Below, one piece after another: positions 18,356 through 28,774 of a DNA stretch of 64,000 nt. Each line of letters opens with the position of its first letter. The first letter of the stretch is position 1. The DNA is taken from positions 62,001 through 126,000 of the forward strand of contig NZ_PCPR01000007.1 of NCBI RefSeq assembly GCF_002979775.1, read 5' to 3'. The notes under the pieces are model-generated. The model searched no databases and was not told where the DNA came from. It worked only from the letters and a program-made list of their open reading frames with translations. A program made the position numbers and the translations under genes. This DNA is from Arthrobacter sp. MYb23. Lineage in GTDB: Bacteria > Actinomycetota > Actinomycetes > Actinomycetales > Micrococcaceae.

Positions 18356-18781
18356 ATGACAACCCGCCTTAATCCATACATCTCATTTCGGGACAATGCC
18401 CGGGACGCGATCACTTTCTACGAATCCGTCTTCGGCGGTGAACTGAACATCAGCACTTTCGGCGACTACCAAGCCAGCGAAGATCCAGCCGAAGCCAACA
18501 AGGTCATGCATGCCATGTTGGAAACTCCCAACGGATTGACGCTGATGGCGGCTGACACCCCGGCCGGCATGGCGTACAACCCCGGTGACAATATTTCGGT
18601 CTCCTTGAGCGGAGACTCTTCGGATGAAGCGGAACTCCGCGGGTACTGGGACAAACTCGTCGACGGCGGCACCATCACGGTGCCGCTTGAGATGGCGCCT
18701 TGGGGTGACACCTTTGGAATGTGCATAGACAGCTTCGGGATTGGCTGGCTGGTCAACATCGCCGGAGCCCAGCAGCAATAG
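18356..18781 (+). CDS. VOC-superfamily protein, PhnB-like
   Basis: 141 residues. The start TRLNPYISFRDNARDAITFYESVFGG region, GLTLMAADTP and the C-terminal PWGDTFGMCIDSFGIGWLVNI are classic for PhnB-like glyoxalase/bleomycin-resistance-fold proteins. No activity can be assigned. GAGGAG lies eight bases before the ATG. It is related in fold to the preceding gene but clearly diverged from it. A hairpin terminator follows. Confidence 0.88.
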   Translation: MTTRLNPYISFRDNARDAITFYESVFGGELNISTFGDYQASEDPAEANKVMHAMLETPNGLTLMAADTPAGMAYNPGDNISVSLSGDSSDEAELRGYWDKLVDGGTITVPLEMAPWGDTFGMCIDSFGIGWLVNIAGAQQQ

Positions 18782-18808
18782 TCGTTCCGGGACGTCGGAA
18801 TCTACAGA

Positions 18809-18841
18809 AACTGCCCCGCAGAGAGATTCTGCGGGGCAGTT
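18809..18841. terminator. Bidirectional terminator after the second VOC gene
   Basis: AACTGCCCCGCAG (18809-18821) pairs perfectly with 18829-18841 around a 7-base loop. It lies between convergent genes. Confidence 0.85.
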
Positions 18842-18873
18842 GCGTGAGGTCGTGTGTTCGCTGTGCGTGTTCA

Positions 18874-19860
18874 CTACGCGGTGATGCGCCTTCCGTCAGG
18901 TGTGAGCCGGTTGCCCATGTGCTTGGGAGTGCGCAGGACTATGCAACGGTCCATGATCTCCGCGAAAGGAAGCCGTTCGCCCAGCTGCCTCTCCAGCACT
19001 GTCATGTCCTCTACCCGACGAAGCCATACCAGCATCAGGATTGAATACAGGCCACCGGTGGTGGCCACCAGACGGACCTCGTTCAAGCCAACGAGCTTCT
19101 CCGCAACGGACTCCACCTTGGTGGCCGGAACACGCAGGAAGTACCACACGGCCACAGGCCAGGGGGAGTAGGGGCGCGCCACCTCCAGGCGCAACACCAA
19201 ACGCTTCTCGGCAATGATGGTGGCCAGCGCATTCCTTGCCTTGGTGGTGCTGATTCCCAGGTTCTCGGAAATTTCGGCGACGGAAGCCCGGCCGTTGGTA
19301 CGCAGGATGCCTGCAAGATGGTCCTCTGCGTCGGCTGAGATGCCCCTGTGTGCGGCCGTGGGCAGTGGGAGGCTCGACTCCAGTTGCAGTACCTCCTCGT
19401 CCTGGAGGGAACGCAGCCGCCAGAGCTGGGCATCGGCGAGGAGTCGGATACCGCGGTGTGTTCGCGTCCGGGTCACGCCGGCGATGTTGGAGAGTCTGTC
19501 CAAGACGAACCCGGCAAGATCGGCATCTGTCCGGCACAGCAACGTCACCACCATGTCCCGCCCACCGATTGTTTGGTCAATGGAGAGCACTTCAGCGTCG
19601 CGGGCAAGGTCCTCCGTAGCCTCGGATATGCGTGCCGGTGTGCATTCCACCTCCACTATTGCGCCGACATACTTCGCTCCGGGTCCTCTATAGCTTGCCA
19701 ACCATGCCAGCCCCTGTTCCTGAAGGGCAGCCCAGCGTCTTGCGAGGGTGACGGCGTCTGCGCCGACGATGGGCGCCAGGGCAGCCCAAGGGGCGCGCGG
19801 ACGAATCTGCAGGGCATGAAGAAGCCTCAGGTCACGTCCATCCAGGTCGTAATCCTGCAT
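18874..19860 (-). CDS. Lrp/AsnC-family regulator with two helix-turn-helix halves
   Basis: 328 residues, about twice a simple Lrp protein. Residues 1-150 form one AsnC helix-turn-helix (LDGRDLRLLHALQIRPRAPW region) and one effector domain. Residues 170-320 repeat the pattern (DHLAGILRTNGRASVAEISE region, then the second effector domain). Such tandem forms occur in actinobacteria; the ligand is unknown. ATG 19860 is supported by AAGGAG seven bases upstream. It is divergent from the sigma-factor gene, with a short palindrome between them. Confidence 0.9.
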   Translation of the reverse strand: MQDYDLDGRDLRLLHALQIRPRAPWAALAPIVGADAVTLARRWAALQEQGLAWLASYRGPGAKYVGAIVEVECTPARISEATEDLARDAEVLSIDQTIGGRDMVVTLLCRTDADLAGFVLDRLSNIAGVTRTRTHRGIRLLADAQLWRLRSLQDEEVLQLESSLPLPTAAHRGISADAEDHLAGILRTNGRASVAEISENLGISTTKARNALATIIAEKRLVLRLEVARPYSPWPVAVWYFLRVPATKVESVAEKLVGLNEVRLVATTGGLYSILMLVWLRRVEDMTVLERQLGERLPFAEIMDRCIVLRTPKHMGNRLTPDGRRITA

Positions 19861-19916
19861 TTTGCATCTCCTTCCCCTAAATTGGCTGCGTTTTCCGTGG
19901 GTATTTCGTCCCGATG

Positions 19917-19929
19917 CCTAGATTCTAGG
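19917..19929. promoter_or_regulatory. Short palindrome between the Lrp and sigma-factor genes
   Basis: CCTAGA-T-TCTAGG is a perfect 6-base inverted repeat in the 102-base divergent gap. It could be the Lrp protein's own site; support is only its symmetry and position. Confidence 0.3.
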
Positions 19930-19962
19930 GTCCGCGAAGATCACTGACGACCATGAGGGGCC

Positions 19963-20808
19963 ATGTCCGCTACGAACCCGTCCCACCAGGAGTTGGCCTC
20001 CGAAGAAGAGCCTCACGATTACTACGGTCTTTTCCCTGACCAGCGGCGGGGGAGTGGGGCGTCCCTCCCGAACCCGGGACGGGAGCCGGACGAACCGCGC
20101 GGGTTGTGTGACCATTCGCTTTTGTCCTTGGTGCGCGCGGGGCGGCTTTATGCCTTTGCCGAACTATTTCGGAGATACAGAAGCCTCGCCGTGTACGTGG
20201 CCCGGATGGAGTCCGACAATCCATCTGACGTGGACGATGCAGTGGGAGAAGCGTTTGCGTCTGTTTTCCAGGCTTTGGTGGTTGGCGGAGGGCCCGCAGA
20301 CTCTTTCAAGGCTTATCTCCTGACCACTGTGCGGAGAACCGCGCATCGTCGGAACCTACAAGCCAGGCGCACCGGTTCTCAGAGCCCCGTGATGGGCAGC
20401 GGGGCGGGCTACGACGATCGCTACCTGGACGCCTTGGAGGCCACTTCACTTGTTGAAGCATTCAGGTCCCTGCCGAGGCGTTGGCAGGCAGTGCTTTGGT
20501 ACAGCGAAGTGGAAGCCATGAAGCCGGCGGCGGTGGCGCCCATCATGGGATTGACCCCGAACAGTGTTTCGGCCCTGCTCATACGCGCGCGCAAAGGCCT
20601 AAGGCAGGCCTACCTCCAGGTTCACGTCCTCGCAACACCCCTGGATTCGTGTGCGGACGTGTCGCGTCACTTCGGGAAGTTCGTCCTCAACAATGGACGA
20701 GGGCCAGGCAGCGCGAAGATTCACCGCCACGTAAATGAGTGCCCGAAGTGCGAGGTTGCGTTGGCTGGCTTGCACGAGATGCGAAAGGCCATGAAAGGGG
20801 CGGGGTGA
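19963..20808 (+). CDS. Sigma-70 family (ECF-type) factor with C-terminal zinc-binding domain
   Basis: 281 residues. A variable 45-residue N-terminus leads to region 2 (DDAVGEAFASVFQAL at about 90-104), a linker, and region 4 (LPRRWQAVLWYSEVE with MGLTPNSVSALLIRARKGLR at about 168-215). The last 60 residues contain Cys ... His-x3-Cys-x2-Cys (HVNECPKC), like the zinc anti-sigma fold. A separate anti-sigma gene is absent, so the tail may restrain the factor itself. ATG 19963 has GAGGGG just upstream, close to the codon. Its target genes are not evident. Confidence 0.85.
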   Translation: MSATNPSHQELASEEEPHDYYGLFPDQRRGSGASLPNPGREPDEPRGLCDHSLLSLVRAGRLYAFAELFRRYRSLAVYVARMESDNPSDVDDAVGEAFASVFQALVVGGGPADSFKAYLLTTVRRTAHRRNLQARRTGSQSPVMGSGAGYDDRYLDALEATSLVEAFRSLPRRWQAVLWYSEVEAMKPAAVAPIMGLTPNSVSALLIRARKGLRQAYLQVHVLATPLDSCADVSRHFGKFVLNNGRGPGSAKIHRHVNECPKCEVALAGLHEMRKAMKGAG

Positions 20809-20832
20809 CCCATGGGGAAGGGTTCGTTAAAC

Positions 20833-20854
20833 ATCTACTTTACATAATGTAGAT
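20833..20854. repeat. Palindromic AT-rich element between convergent genes
   Basis: ATCTAC and GTAGAT (6-base arms, 10-base loop) enclose the overlapping perfect palindrome TACATAATGTA (20841-20851). It looks like a repressor operator but lies downstream of both neighbouring genes. Confidence 0.35.
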
Positions 20855-20872
20855 TATCGGCGTTATGTGAGA

Positions 20873-20925
20873 GCGCCTGGGAGGGGTGCCGGGTTTGGCG
20901 TCAGCGTGCCTCGTTTCCCAGGCGC
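20873..20925. terminator. Possible terminator after the sigma-factor gene
   Basis: GCGCCTGGGA (20873-20882) is repeated inverted at 20916-20925 with a 33-base loop. The right arm lies inside the end of the MarR gene. The long loop makes it weaker than the other terminators here. Confidence 0.35.
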
Positions 20926-21383
20926 GCAGCTGCGTTCTTTTGGATTTCCGCGGCTTTCGCTGAGTAGTCGGCGATGACGCGCAAGTCGTCGTCGCTGTAA
21001 CCCTCAAGCAAGCTCGTCAGGCCGCTCATGAAATCCACGAAATACGGCGTTGCGGCGGTTACTTGGTCGCCGATCAGCTCTATCAGGACCTTCCGTTTAT
21101 CTTCGTCATGCTTGATCCTGCGGGCTATGCCCTTGCTTTCCAGCCGCTGCATCAGCCCGGTTACCGAGGCTGGCGCCAGGCCCGAATGCTGTCCAAATTC
21201 TCCTGCCGTCATAGGCCCGAACCGCAACAGGATATCGATGGCTTTACCTTCTGTTGCGGATAATCCGCGGAGTTCGGAGAGCTTCGTGTGGAACATCACC
21301 GCCGCCGTCGAGAGCTCCCGCCCGGAGGCGAAAACGGCTTCCAGCAGGGCCTTTCGGGCGTCCACGTTGCTTTCTGAGTGCAT
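20901..21383 (-). CDS. MarR-family transcriptional regulator
   Basis: 160 residues with the MarR layout: N-terminal dimer helix, winged helix-turn-helix with MTAGEFGQHSGLAPASVTGLM (recognition helix about residues 70-90) and the DEDKRKV wing, then a C-terminal dimer helix. These proteins repress nearby genes until a small phenolic or similar ligand binds. It is divergent from an FAD monooxygenase gene, with a perfect 26-base operator between them. ATG 21383 lies 6 bases after a TAGCCT -10. Confidence 0.92.
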   Translation of the reverse strand: MHSESNVDARKALLEAVFASGRELSTAAVMFHTKLSELRGLSATEGKAIDILLRFGPMTAGEFGQHSGLAPASVTGLMQRLESKGIARRIKHDEDKRKVLIELIGDQVTAATPYFVDFMSGLTSLLEGYSDDDLRVIADYSAKAAEIQKNAAARLGNEAR

Positions 21384-21389
21384 CCACAG

Positions 21390-21395
21390 AGGCTA
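21390..21395 (-). promoter_or_regulatory. Leaderless-type -10 (TAGCCT) for the MarR gene
   Basis: TAGCCT on the minus strand followed by 6 bases and ATG 21383. A weaker TTTCG-n6-CGAAA repeat at 21404-21419 would cover the upstream side of this promoter. Confidence 0.4.
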
Positions 21396-21446
21396 GCAAG
21401 GTATTTCGCGATTCCGAAAGGATTGACGCCCCAGGGTCTCGGCGAT

Positions 21447-21472
21447 ATATTTCGTTCGACCGAACGAAATAT
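21447..21472. promoter_or_regulatory. Perfect MarR-type operator
   Basis: ATATTTCGTTCG, a 2-base centre (AC), then the exact inverted copy: 12-base arms with no mismatch. It lies between the divergent MarR and FAD monooxygenase genes, 15 bases before the monooxygenase start, and overlaps the candidate -10 sequences TATATT (21446) and TATTAT (21470). The repeated TTCG motif is common in MarR-type sites. Confidence 0.75.
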
Positions 21473-21487
21473 TATCTGGAGGCCCTG

Positions 21488-22708
21488 ATGTTGAACTGCA
21501 TTGTTATTGGTGCCGGCATTGCCGGACTCTCAAGCGGCATAGCGCTGCACAAGGCCGGTCATCGGCCTGTTATTTTCGAGGCCTACGGAGCGCCGTCGGA
21601 TGGCATCGGCGGGTTCCTGACGGTGGCCGTCAACGGCTTCGACGCCTTGGACACTCTCGGCCTCAAAGGGGCCGCAGCCAACCTGGGTTTCAGCACTCCC
21701 CTGATGTCCATGTACTTGGGAAGCAACGGTAAACACCTTGCGGACTTCGATTACGGCGGAACCCTGCCTGACGGCACCACGGCCCGCACCATGACCCGTT
21801 CCGAGCTGTACGGCATGCTGCGCGAAGAGGCCGGCCGGCGCGGCATCCGCATTGTTTACAACAAGCGGTTGACCACGTTGGACGAAAGTCACCGGGGCGT
21901 GAGAGCGGATTTCCACGACGGAACCAGTGAACATGGGGACATGGTGGTTGGTGCCGATGGCCTCCATTCACGCGTCAGAAAGCTGATCGATCCCACGTCA
22001 CCGGCACCCAGGATCATTCCGCTGCTGAACACAGGCGGCATTGTTCCTGCGGGGGTTCTGACACACGGGTTGATGGACGTGGAAGCCGGACGCATGAAGA
22101 TGGTCTTCGGTAAGCGCTGCTTCTATTGCTACATGCAGGATCCGGACGGCCGGACCTGGTGGTTTGCCAATCCCCTGCAAAGGTCCTCTGAAGATCCCTC
22201 CACGTTGGACTCCCACGCCCGAAAGGCTTGGTTGACCAAGCTCGTCGCCGGGGACCGCACGATCATGGCGGCCATTGTCACCGCCACGAATGACATCATC
22301 AGGCCCTACACGACCTCGGATTTTCCCAGCATTCCACGGTGGCAGCGCGGGAGGCTTGTTCTGGTGGGCGACGCTGCACATGCAGCATCGCCGTCGTCCG
22401 GTCAGGGAGCTTCCATGGCAATCGAAGACGCCGTCACGCTGGGTCGTTCGCTCCAAGGGCTGCAGCCGGTCTCAATATCGGGGGCGCTGGCCCGCTATGA
22501 AAACGAGCGCAGGACGCGGGCGGAGGCGGTGGTCGAATGGGGTCGCAGAAATGCGGCGCCGAAGATCCGTGGCCAGTTCAAGCGTGTTTTTGAGGATTTG
22601 GTGCTGCCCGTGGTCTTTCGCGGAATCGCACGCAAGTCGGAGGACAACTTTGAGTGGGTGTATCGGCATCACATTGAGTGGGACGCTGCGAATTCAGACG
22701 TCTGTTGA
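21488..22708 (+). CDS. FAD-dependent monooxygenase (aromatic hydroxylase type)
   Basis: 406 residues of the PHBH/TetX-like class A flavin monooxygenases, which use NAD(P)H and oxygen to hydroxylate a small, often aromatic, substrate. The Rossmann motif is IGAGIAGLSSG (residues 7-17), the DG motif is VVGADGLHSRVR (about 155-166), and the second FAD motif is GDAAHAASPSSGQG (about 295). ATG 21488 has GGAGG five bases upstream. The frame is open further upstream, but that would read through the operator. Control by the divergent MarR protein is very likely; the inducer is unknown. Confidence 0.9.
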   Translation: MLNCIVIGAGIAGLSSGIALHKAGHRPVIFEAYGAPSDGIGGFLTVAVNGFDALDTLGLKGAAANLGFSTPLMSMYLGSNGKHLADFDYGGTLPDGTTARTMTRSELYGMLREEAGRRGIRIVYNKRLTTLDESHRGVRADFHDGTSEHGDMVVGADGLHSRVRKLIDPTSPAPRIIPLLNTGGIVPAGVLTHGLMDVEAGRMKMVFGKRCFYCYMQDPDGRTWWFANPLQRSSEDPSTLDSHARKAWLTKLVAGDRTIMAAIVTATNDIIRPYTTSDFPSIPRWQRGRLVLVGDAAHAASPSSGQGASMAIEDAVTLGRSLQGLQPVSISGALARYENERRTRAEAVVEWGRRNAAPKIRGQFKRVFEDLVLPVVFRGIARKSEDNFEWVYRHHIEWDAANSDVC

Positions 22709-22740
22709 GGGAAGTGTCCATGGAGGTACCCGGCAGCGAA

Positions 22741-22775
22741 ACTGCGGGCCGGCGTCGACTCCGCCGACCCGCAGT
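22741..22775. terminator. Bidirectional terminator between the monooxygenase and uvrA-like genes
   Basis: ACTGCGGG (22741-22748) pairs with 22768-22775. A mismatch and a further 5-base inner stem (CGGCG/CGCCG) follow. It separates convergent genes. Confidence 0.7.
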
Positions 22776-22786
22776 GCGTGCACGTA

Positions 22787-25180
<2,394 letters not shown>

Positions 25181-25241
25181 GATTTCTCCATCTGTTAGGC
25201 GGCGCTGCCCAACAGTCCCCCGCCGGCGTCGCCTGGTTCAC

Positions 25242-25259
25242 CTGGCCAACCTCGGCCAG
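25242..25259. promoter_or_regulatory. Palindrome between the uvrA-like and polyketide synthase genes
   Basis: CTGGCC and GGCCAG (6-base arms, 6-base spacer) lie in the middle of the 130-base divergent gap. It is a candidate shared operator, supported only by symmetry and position. Confidence 0.3.
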
Positions 25260-25310
25260 TAGCTTCGATTCTGCCATTGTCTTCCAAGCTTTACTCGCTA
25301 AGAATGAAGC

Positions 25311-26447
25311 ATGCCGGTATACATGAGGTCACTTGAAACCGCAGTTCCGCAAACAATCCTTGTCCAGCAGCAAGCCCGGGACGTCTTCGCATCACAGCCA
25401 GGACTCACGCGGCTGGGAACCCGACTGGTCAGTACCTGCTTCGACTCAGCAGCCATCGACACCCGATACACCGCCGTGGCCGAGCTCAGCCTTGACTCCC
25501 ATTCGGAAAATCCCCGGTTCTTTGACCCTGAAACCAACCGGGTCCTGAGTCCCAGCACCAAGGTCAGGAATGAGATTTTTGCGACCGAAGCCACCAAGTT
25601 ATTCGTCGAAGCAGGCAAAGCTGCAGTAGCCCAGGCCCCCGGGATAGATCTGGATGACATTACGCACGTCATCACGGTGTCCTGCACGGGATTCTTCAAC
25701 CCCGGCCCGGACTATAAAGTGGTCAGGGCCTTGGGCCTTAATCCCGCCGTACAGCGGTATCACCTCGGATTCATGGGCTGCTACGCGGCCTTTCCCGCCC
25801 TCAAGGCTGCCAAGCAGTTCTGCGTCGCCGACCCCACCGCGGTTGTCCTGGTGATCTGTGTTGAGCTGTGCTCCCTGCACGTCAGGACATCGAACGACCC
25901 CGATACGATCATGGGCTCGGCGATCTTCGGTGACGGCGCGGCAGCCGCGGTGGTGAGCGGCCGGGAGCTGCAAGGGCCGGAGCCGGCCATCAGGCTCGAT
26001 CACTTTGAGACCGTCCTGACGCCGGTGGGCGAGGAAGCCATGGCGTGGAACATCGGGGACGAAGGATTCGAAATGGTGCTGGGATCGTATGTTCCCCACA
26101 TTATTGAAGAGCACATCACCGGTGCGTTGGAGCCGCTGCTCGCCAAGGAACCGTCCTTGGCGGGCCTGCCCTATAGCGACATTACACACTGGGCCATACA
26201 CCCCGGCGGCCGAAGCATCCTGGACAAGGTGGAGTCCAAGTTGGAACTGACGCAAGAGCAGTTGGTGCCGGCCCGGGAGACACTGAGGGAATATGGAAAC
26301 ATGAGCAGCGCCACCGTGCTGTTCGTCCTCAAGTACATGCTGGAGAAGGGGGCAACTGAGCAGGAGGAACGGATCTGTTCCATGGCATTCGGCCCGGGCC
26401 TGACGGTGGAAACGGGACTCTTCACGCTGGTCTCCCCTGCTCTGTGA
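25311..26447 (+). CDS. Type III polyketide synthase (chalcone synthase family)
   Basis: 378 residues; a homodimeric ketosynthase that extends a CoA starter with malonyl-CoA and cyclises the product. The catalytic triad is complete: Cys157 in GFMGCYAA, His297 in HWAIHPGG and Asn330 in YGNMSS. ITVSCTGFFNPG and GDGAAAAVVSG are also family-typical. It opens an operon with a methyltransferase and an FAD monooxygenase, the usual partners that methylate and oxidise the aromatic product. A weak TAAGAA ends 6 bases before ATG 25311. The product cannot be read from the sequence; an alkyl-resorcinol, pyrone or naphthol is possible. Confidence 0.93.
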   Translation: MPVYMRSLETAVPQTILVQQQARDVFASQPGLTRLGTRLVSTCFDSAAIDTRYTAVAELSLDSHSENPRFFDPETNRVLSPSTKVRNEIFATEATKLFVEAGKAAVAQAPGIDLDDITHVITVSCTGFFNPGPDYKVVRALGLNPAVQRYHLGFMGCYAAFPALKAAKQFCVADPTAVVLVICVELCSLHVRTSNDPDTIMGSAIFGDGAAAAVVSGRELQGPEPAIRLDHFETVLTPVGEEAMAWNIGDEGFEMVLGSYVPHIIEEHITGALEPLLAKEPSLAGLPYSDITHWAIHPGGRSILDKVESKLELTQEQLVPARETLREYGNMSSATVLFVLKYMLEKGATEQEERICSMAFGPGLTVETGLFTLVSPAL

Positions 26448-27157
26448 CTCCATGGGGGTCCCTCCACTCGAGGGATGTACATGCTGTTGAGGAGATGGAC
26501 AGGGCCGACTGCGACCTCAAACGCCTCCACAGGACCTACGCGCGCTTTCCTGTGGTTAACGGGTTGTTGTCTGGATGGCACGGGACGTATCGGCAACGAC
26601 TCCGCCCGTTGCTGGCTGCGAACAGTGCGGTGTCAGTGTTGGACATTGGATGTGGCAGCGGTGATGTGGCACGGAGCCTCGTGGGGTGGGCGCGAAAGGA
26701 TGGATTCCGTCTCTCTGTGACGGCGATCGATCCGGATGAGAGAGCATTCGCCTTCGCATCCCAAGCGCCTCCCGTAGAAGGTGTTGTTTACCGGAAAGCG
26801 CACAGCTCCGAGCTCGTACCTGAGGGCCGGAAGTTCGACGTCGTCATTTCCAACCACATCCTTCACCACCTCGATCCCGGGCAACTGGCAGCTGTCCTCC
26901 GTGATTCCGAGTCGCTGAGCCAGGGCCTGTGCCTCCATAACGACCTCAACCGCAGCAACATCGCGTACCTGTTGTTCCTGGCAGGCTTCTGGCCGTTGGG
27001 CGTGGGCTCGTACATTTGTGGGGATGGGTTGACGTCCATCAGGCGCAGTTATACCGCTGCGGAGCTGACCGCGGCTGTTCCGGTCTCATGGTCGGTGGAA
27101 AGAAACGGGCCGTGGCACCATCTGCTCGTTCATGACATTCGGGAGAATGATGCCTGA
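26444..27157 (+). CDS. Class I SAM-dependent methyltransferase
   Basis: 237 residues. The SAM-binding motif I is VLDIGCGSGDVA (about residues 66-77), followed by an acidic motif II (AIDPDERA) and a HHLDPGQL segment. It overlaps the polyketide synthase stop by GTGA, so it is translationally coupled. ATG 26495 is an alternative, but its purine run touches the codon and the RDVHAVEEMDR stretch would be lost. It probably methylates the oxygen or carbon of the polyketide product. Other genes of this operon are its only functional clue. Confidence 0.88.
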   Translation: MTPWGSLHSRDVHAVEEMDRADCDLKRLHRTYARFPVVNGLLSGWHGTYRQRLRPLLAANSAVSVLDIGCGSGDVARSLVGWARKDGFRLSVTAIDPDERAFAFASQAPPVEGVVYRKAHSSELVPEGRKFDVVISNHILHHLDPGQLAAVLRDSESLSQGLCLHNDLNRSNIAYLLFLAGFWPLGVGSYICGDGLTSIRRSYTAAELTAAVPVSWSVERNGPWHHLLVHDIRENDA

Positions 27158-28280
27158 CGTCGTCATTGTTGGCGCGGGGCCAGTAGGCCTGTTCATGGGC
27201 GTGCTGTTGCTTCAGCGGGGGCATCAGGTCCGAATCCTGGAGCGCCGGAGCTGCAGGAGCAGCCGTTCGCGCGCCATCGGAATCCACCCACCGGCACTGG
27301 CAGCGCTGGCGCGTGCGGGAGTTGCCGATCCCCTGATAACTGCGGGCGTCCGTATCAAGAGGGGCGTCGCTTACAGCCGGAGGCGCCCGGTGGCCGAGCT
27401 GGCGTTCGACGGCGACACCGGCTTTCCCTTCATCCTGGCTGTCCCTCAGCCGGTCACGGAGGAAGCCTTGGAGCTGGCTGTGCAGAATTTAGACGCAGAT
27501 GCCATCGTCCGGGGTGCAGACGTTCAGGAGGTCGTGGAAAACCTGGGTCGCGTGCGCACCGTCGCGAATTGTGCCGCAGGCGTTCAGGAGTTCAGCAGCC
27601 GGTTGGTGGTGGCTGCCGACGGAGCGCACTCGGCCATCCGCAGGCATTATCTGCCGGATCTGCCGGACCGGAGTTATCCGGACAGCTACATCATGGGCGA
27701 CTTTCCGGATAGCACCGGCCACGGCTCCGACGCTGTCTTGTATTTGGAACCCGGCGGAATCGTGGAGTCCTTTCCCCTGCCGGGAGCTATCCGGCGATGG
27801 GTGGTGAGGCTGGGTGCGCCGGAAGAGGACCCTACGGCGGACAAGCTGGCCCACCTGGTGCTGGCCAGGACCGGTGAGGTGCTCGATGTCCCCGGCAACT
27901 CGATGCTGAGCGCTTTCGAAGTACGGTCGCGGGTGGCTCACCGCATGGTTCACGGCAGGGTGGTGCTGCTAGGGGACGCAGCCCACGAAATCAGCCCCAT
28001 CGGAGGGCAGGGCATGAACCTTGGCTGGTTGGATGCTGCGGCGCTGGCCCCGATCATCGATGCTTCGTTCCGGGGTGCCGACGTGGGGCCGGATCTGGCG
28101 GGTTTCGAGAAGTCCCGCATAAAGGCGGCGCAGCGCGCTTCGCGTCAGGCTGGACTCAACATGGCTCTGGGAAGACCTCTCCCCCCTCCCGCCATGTCAG
28201 CCAGGAACGCGGTTTTCGCAAGCGCGTTGGGAGTACCGGCAATTTCCGGGTTGGTGGAGCGCCGCTTCACCATGCGTTAA
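27150..28280 (+). CDS. FAD-dependent monooxygenase of the polyketide operon
   Basis: 376 residues; class A flavin hydroxylase. GAGPVGLFMG (FAD Rossmann motif, residues 8-17), VVAADGAHSAIRR (DG motif) and GDAAHEISPIGGQG (FAD phosphate motif) are all present. It is likely to hydroxylate the aromatic polyketide, giving a hydroquinone or quinone. ATG 27150 overlaps the methyltransferase end by 8 bases and has GGGAG four bases upstream; ATG 27147 and ATG 27132 are alternatives. It is distinct from the MarR-linked monooxygenase 5 kb upstream. Confidence 0.9.
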   Translation: MPDVVIVGAGPVGLFMGVLLLQRGHQVRILERRSCRSSRSRAIGIHPPALAALARAGVADPLITAGVRIKRGVAYSRRRPVAELAFDGDTGFPFILAVPQPVTEEALELAVQNLDADAIVRGADVQEVVENLGRVRTVANCAAGVQEFSSRLVVAADGAHSAIRRHYLPDLPDRSYPDSYIMGDFPDSTGHGSDAVLYLEPGGIVESFPLPGAIRRWVVRLGAPEEDPTADKLAHLVLARTGEVLDVPGNSMLSAFEVRSRVAHRMVHGRVVLLGDAAHEISPIGGQGMNLGWLDAAALAPIIDASFRGADVGPDLAGFEKSRIKAAQRASRQAGLNMALGRPLPPPAMSARNAVFASALGVPAISGLVERRFTMR

Positions 28281-28312
28281 CTGGTTCCGGCGCACCGGTC
28301 GATCCGGGTTGG

Positions 28313-28720
28313 CTACTCGGGGGTGGTGTAGTAGCAGTCGTAGGTGTCCTGGCTGATGATCAGTCCGTCCCGCAGTTCGAAGACCGCCGTGCTCCTGGCT
28401 CTGATGGTATCGCCGCGGTCCCAGTACGGAAGGTCAAGCAGCAAGGTGGCGGACCAGTTCATTTCCAGCACCACGCGGTTGTCCTGGCTCGTTGTGCGGA
28501 CCACGTCAAAGCGCTGATCAGAGACGATGTCCTTGCTATGGTCGGCGCCGGCCAGGGTCTCGGCAAGATCCCGGGTTGAGCCTGTTTTGGACAAAGCGTG
28601 CGGCCATTCCGTGAGCTTGAAATCGTCTGCGAGGAAGGGCCGTATTTCAGCAGCTCCGCCGCCGGCTTCAACCGTTCGAACAAACCCAAGTACACAATCC
28701 AGGGGGGTGGAATCGATCAT
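28313..28720 (-). CDS. NTF2-like/SnoaL-fold protein
   Basis: 135 residues of the cone-shaped alpha+beta NTF2-like fold: N-terminal helix (LDCVLGFVRTVE), a FLADDFKLTEWP segment, then strands ending FELRDGLIISQDTYDCYY. Members include polyketide cyclases, isomerases and many proteins without known activity. It converges on the type III polyketide operon with only 32 bases between, so a tailoring or cyclase role is tempting but unproven. ATG 28720 lies 6 bases after TAGGCT. Confidence 0.82.
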   Translation of the reverse strand: MIDSTPLDCVLGFVRTVEAGGGAAEIRPFLADDFKLTEWPHALSKTGSTRDLAETLAGADHSKDIVSDQRFDVVRTTSQDNRVVLEMNWSATLLLDLPYWDRGDTIRARSTAVFELRDGLIISQDTYDCYYTTPE

Positions 28721-28726
28721 TCATCG

Positions 28727-28732
28727 AGCCTA
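28727..28732 (-). promoter_or_regulatory. Leaderless-type -10 (TAGGCT) for the NTF2-like gene
   Basis: TAGGCT on the minus strand followed by 6 bases and ATG 28720. It faces the def -10 with only 30 bases between the two hexamers. Confidence 0.45.
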
Positions 28733-28762
28733 GCCCACACCCGGGGATGCCTGATGGCGCGT

Positions 28763-28768
28763 TAGGCT
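28763..28768 (+). promoter_or_regulatory. Leaderless-type -10 (TAGGCT) for def
   Basis: TAGGCT followed by 6 bases (CACTGT) and ATG 28775, with no ribosome binding site. Confidence 0.45.
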
Positions 28769-28774
28769 CACTGT

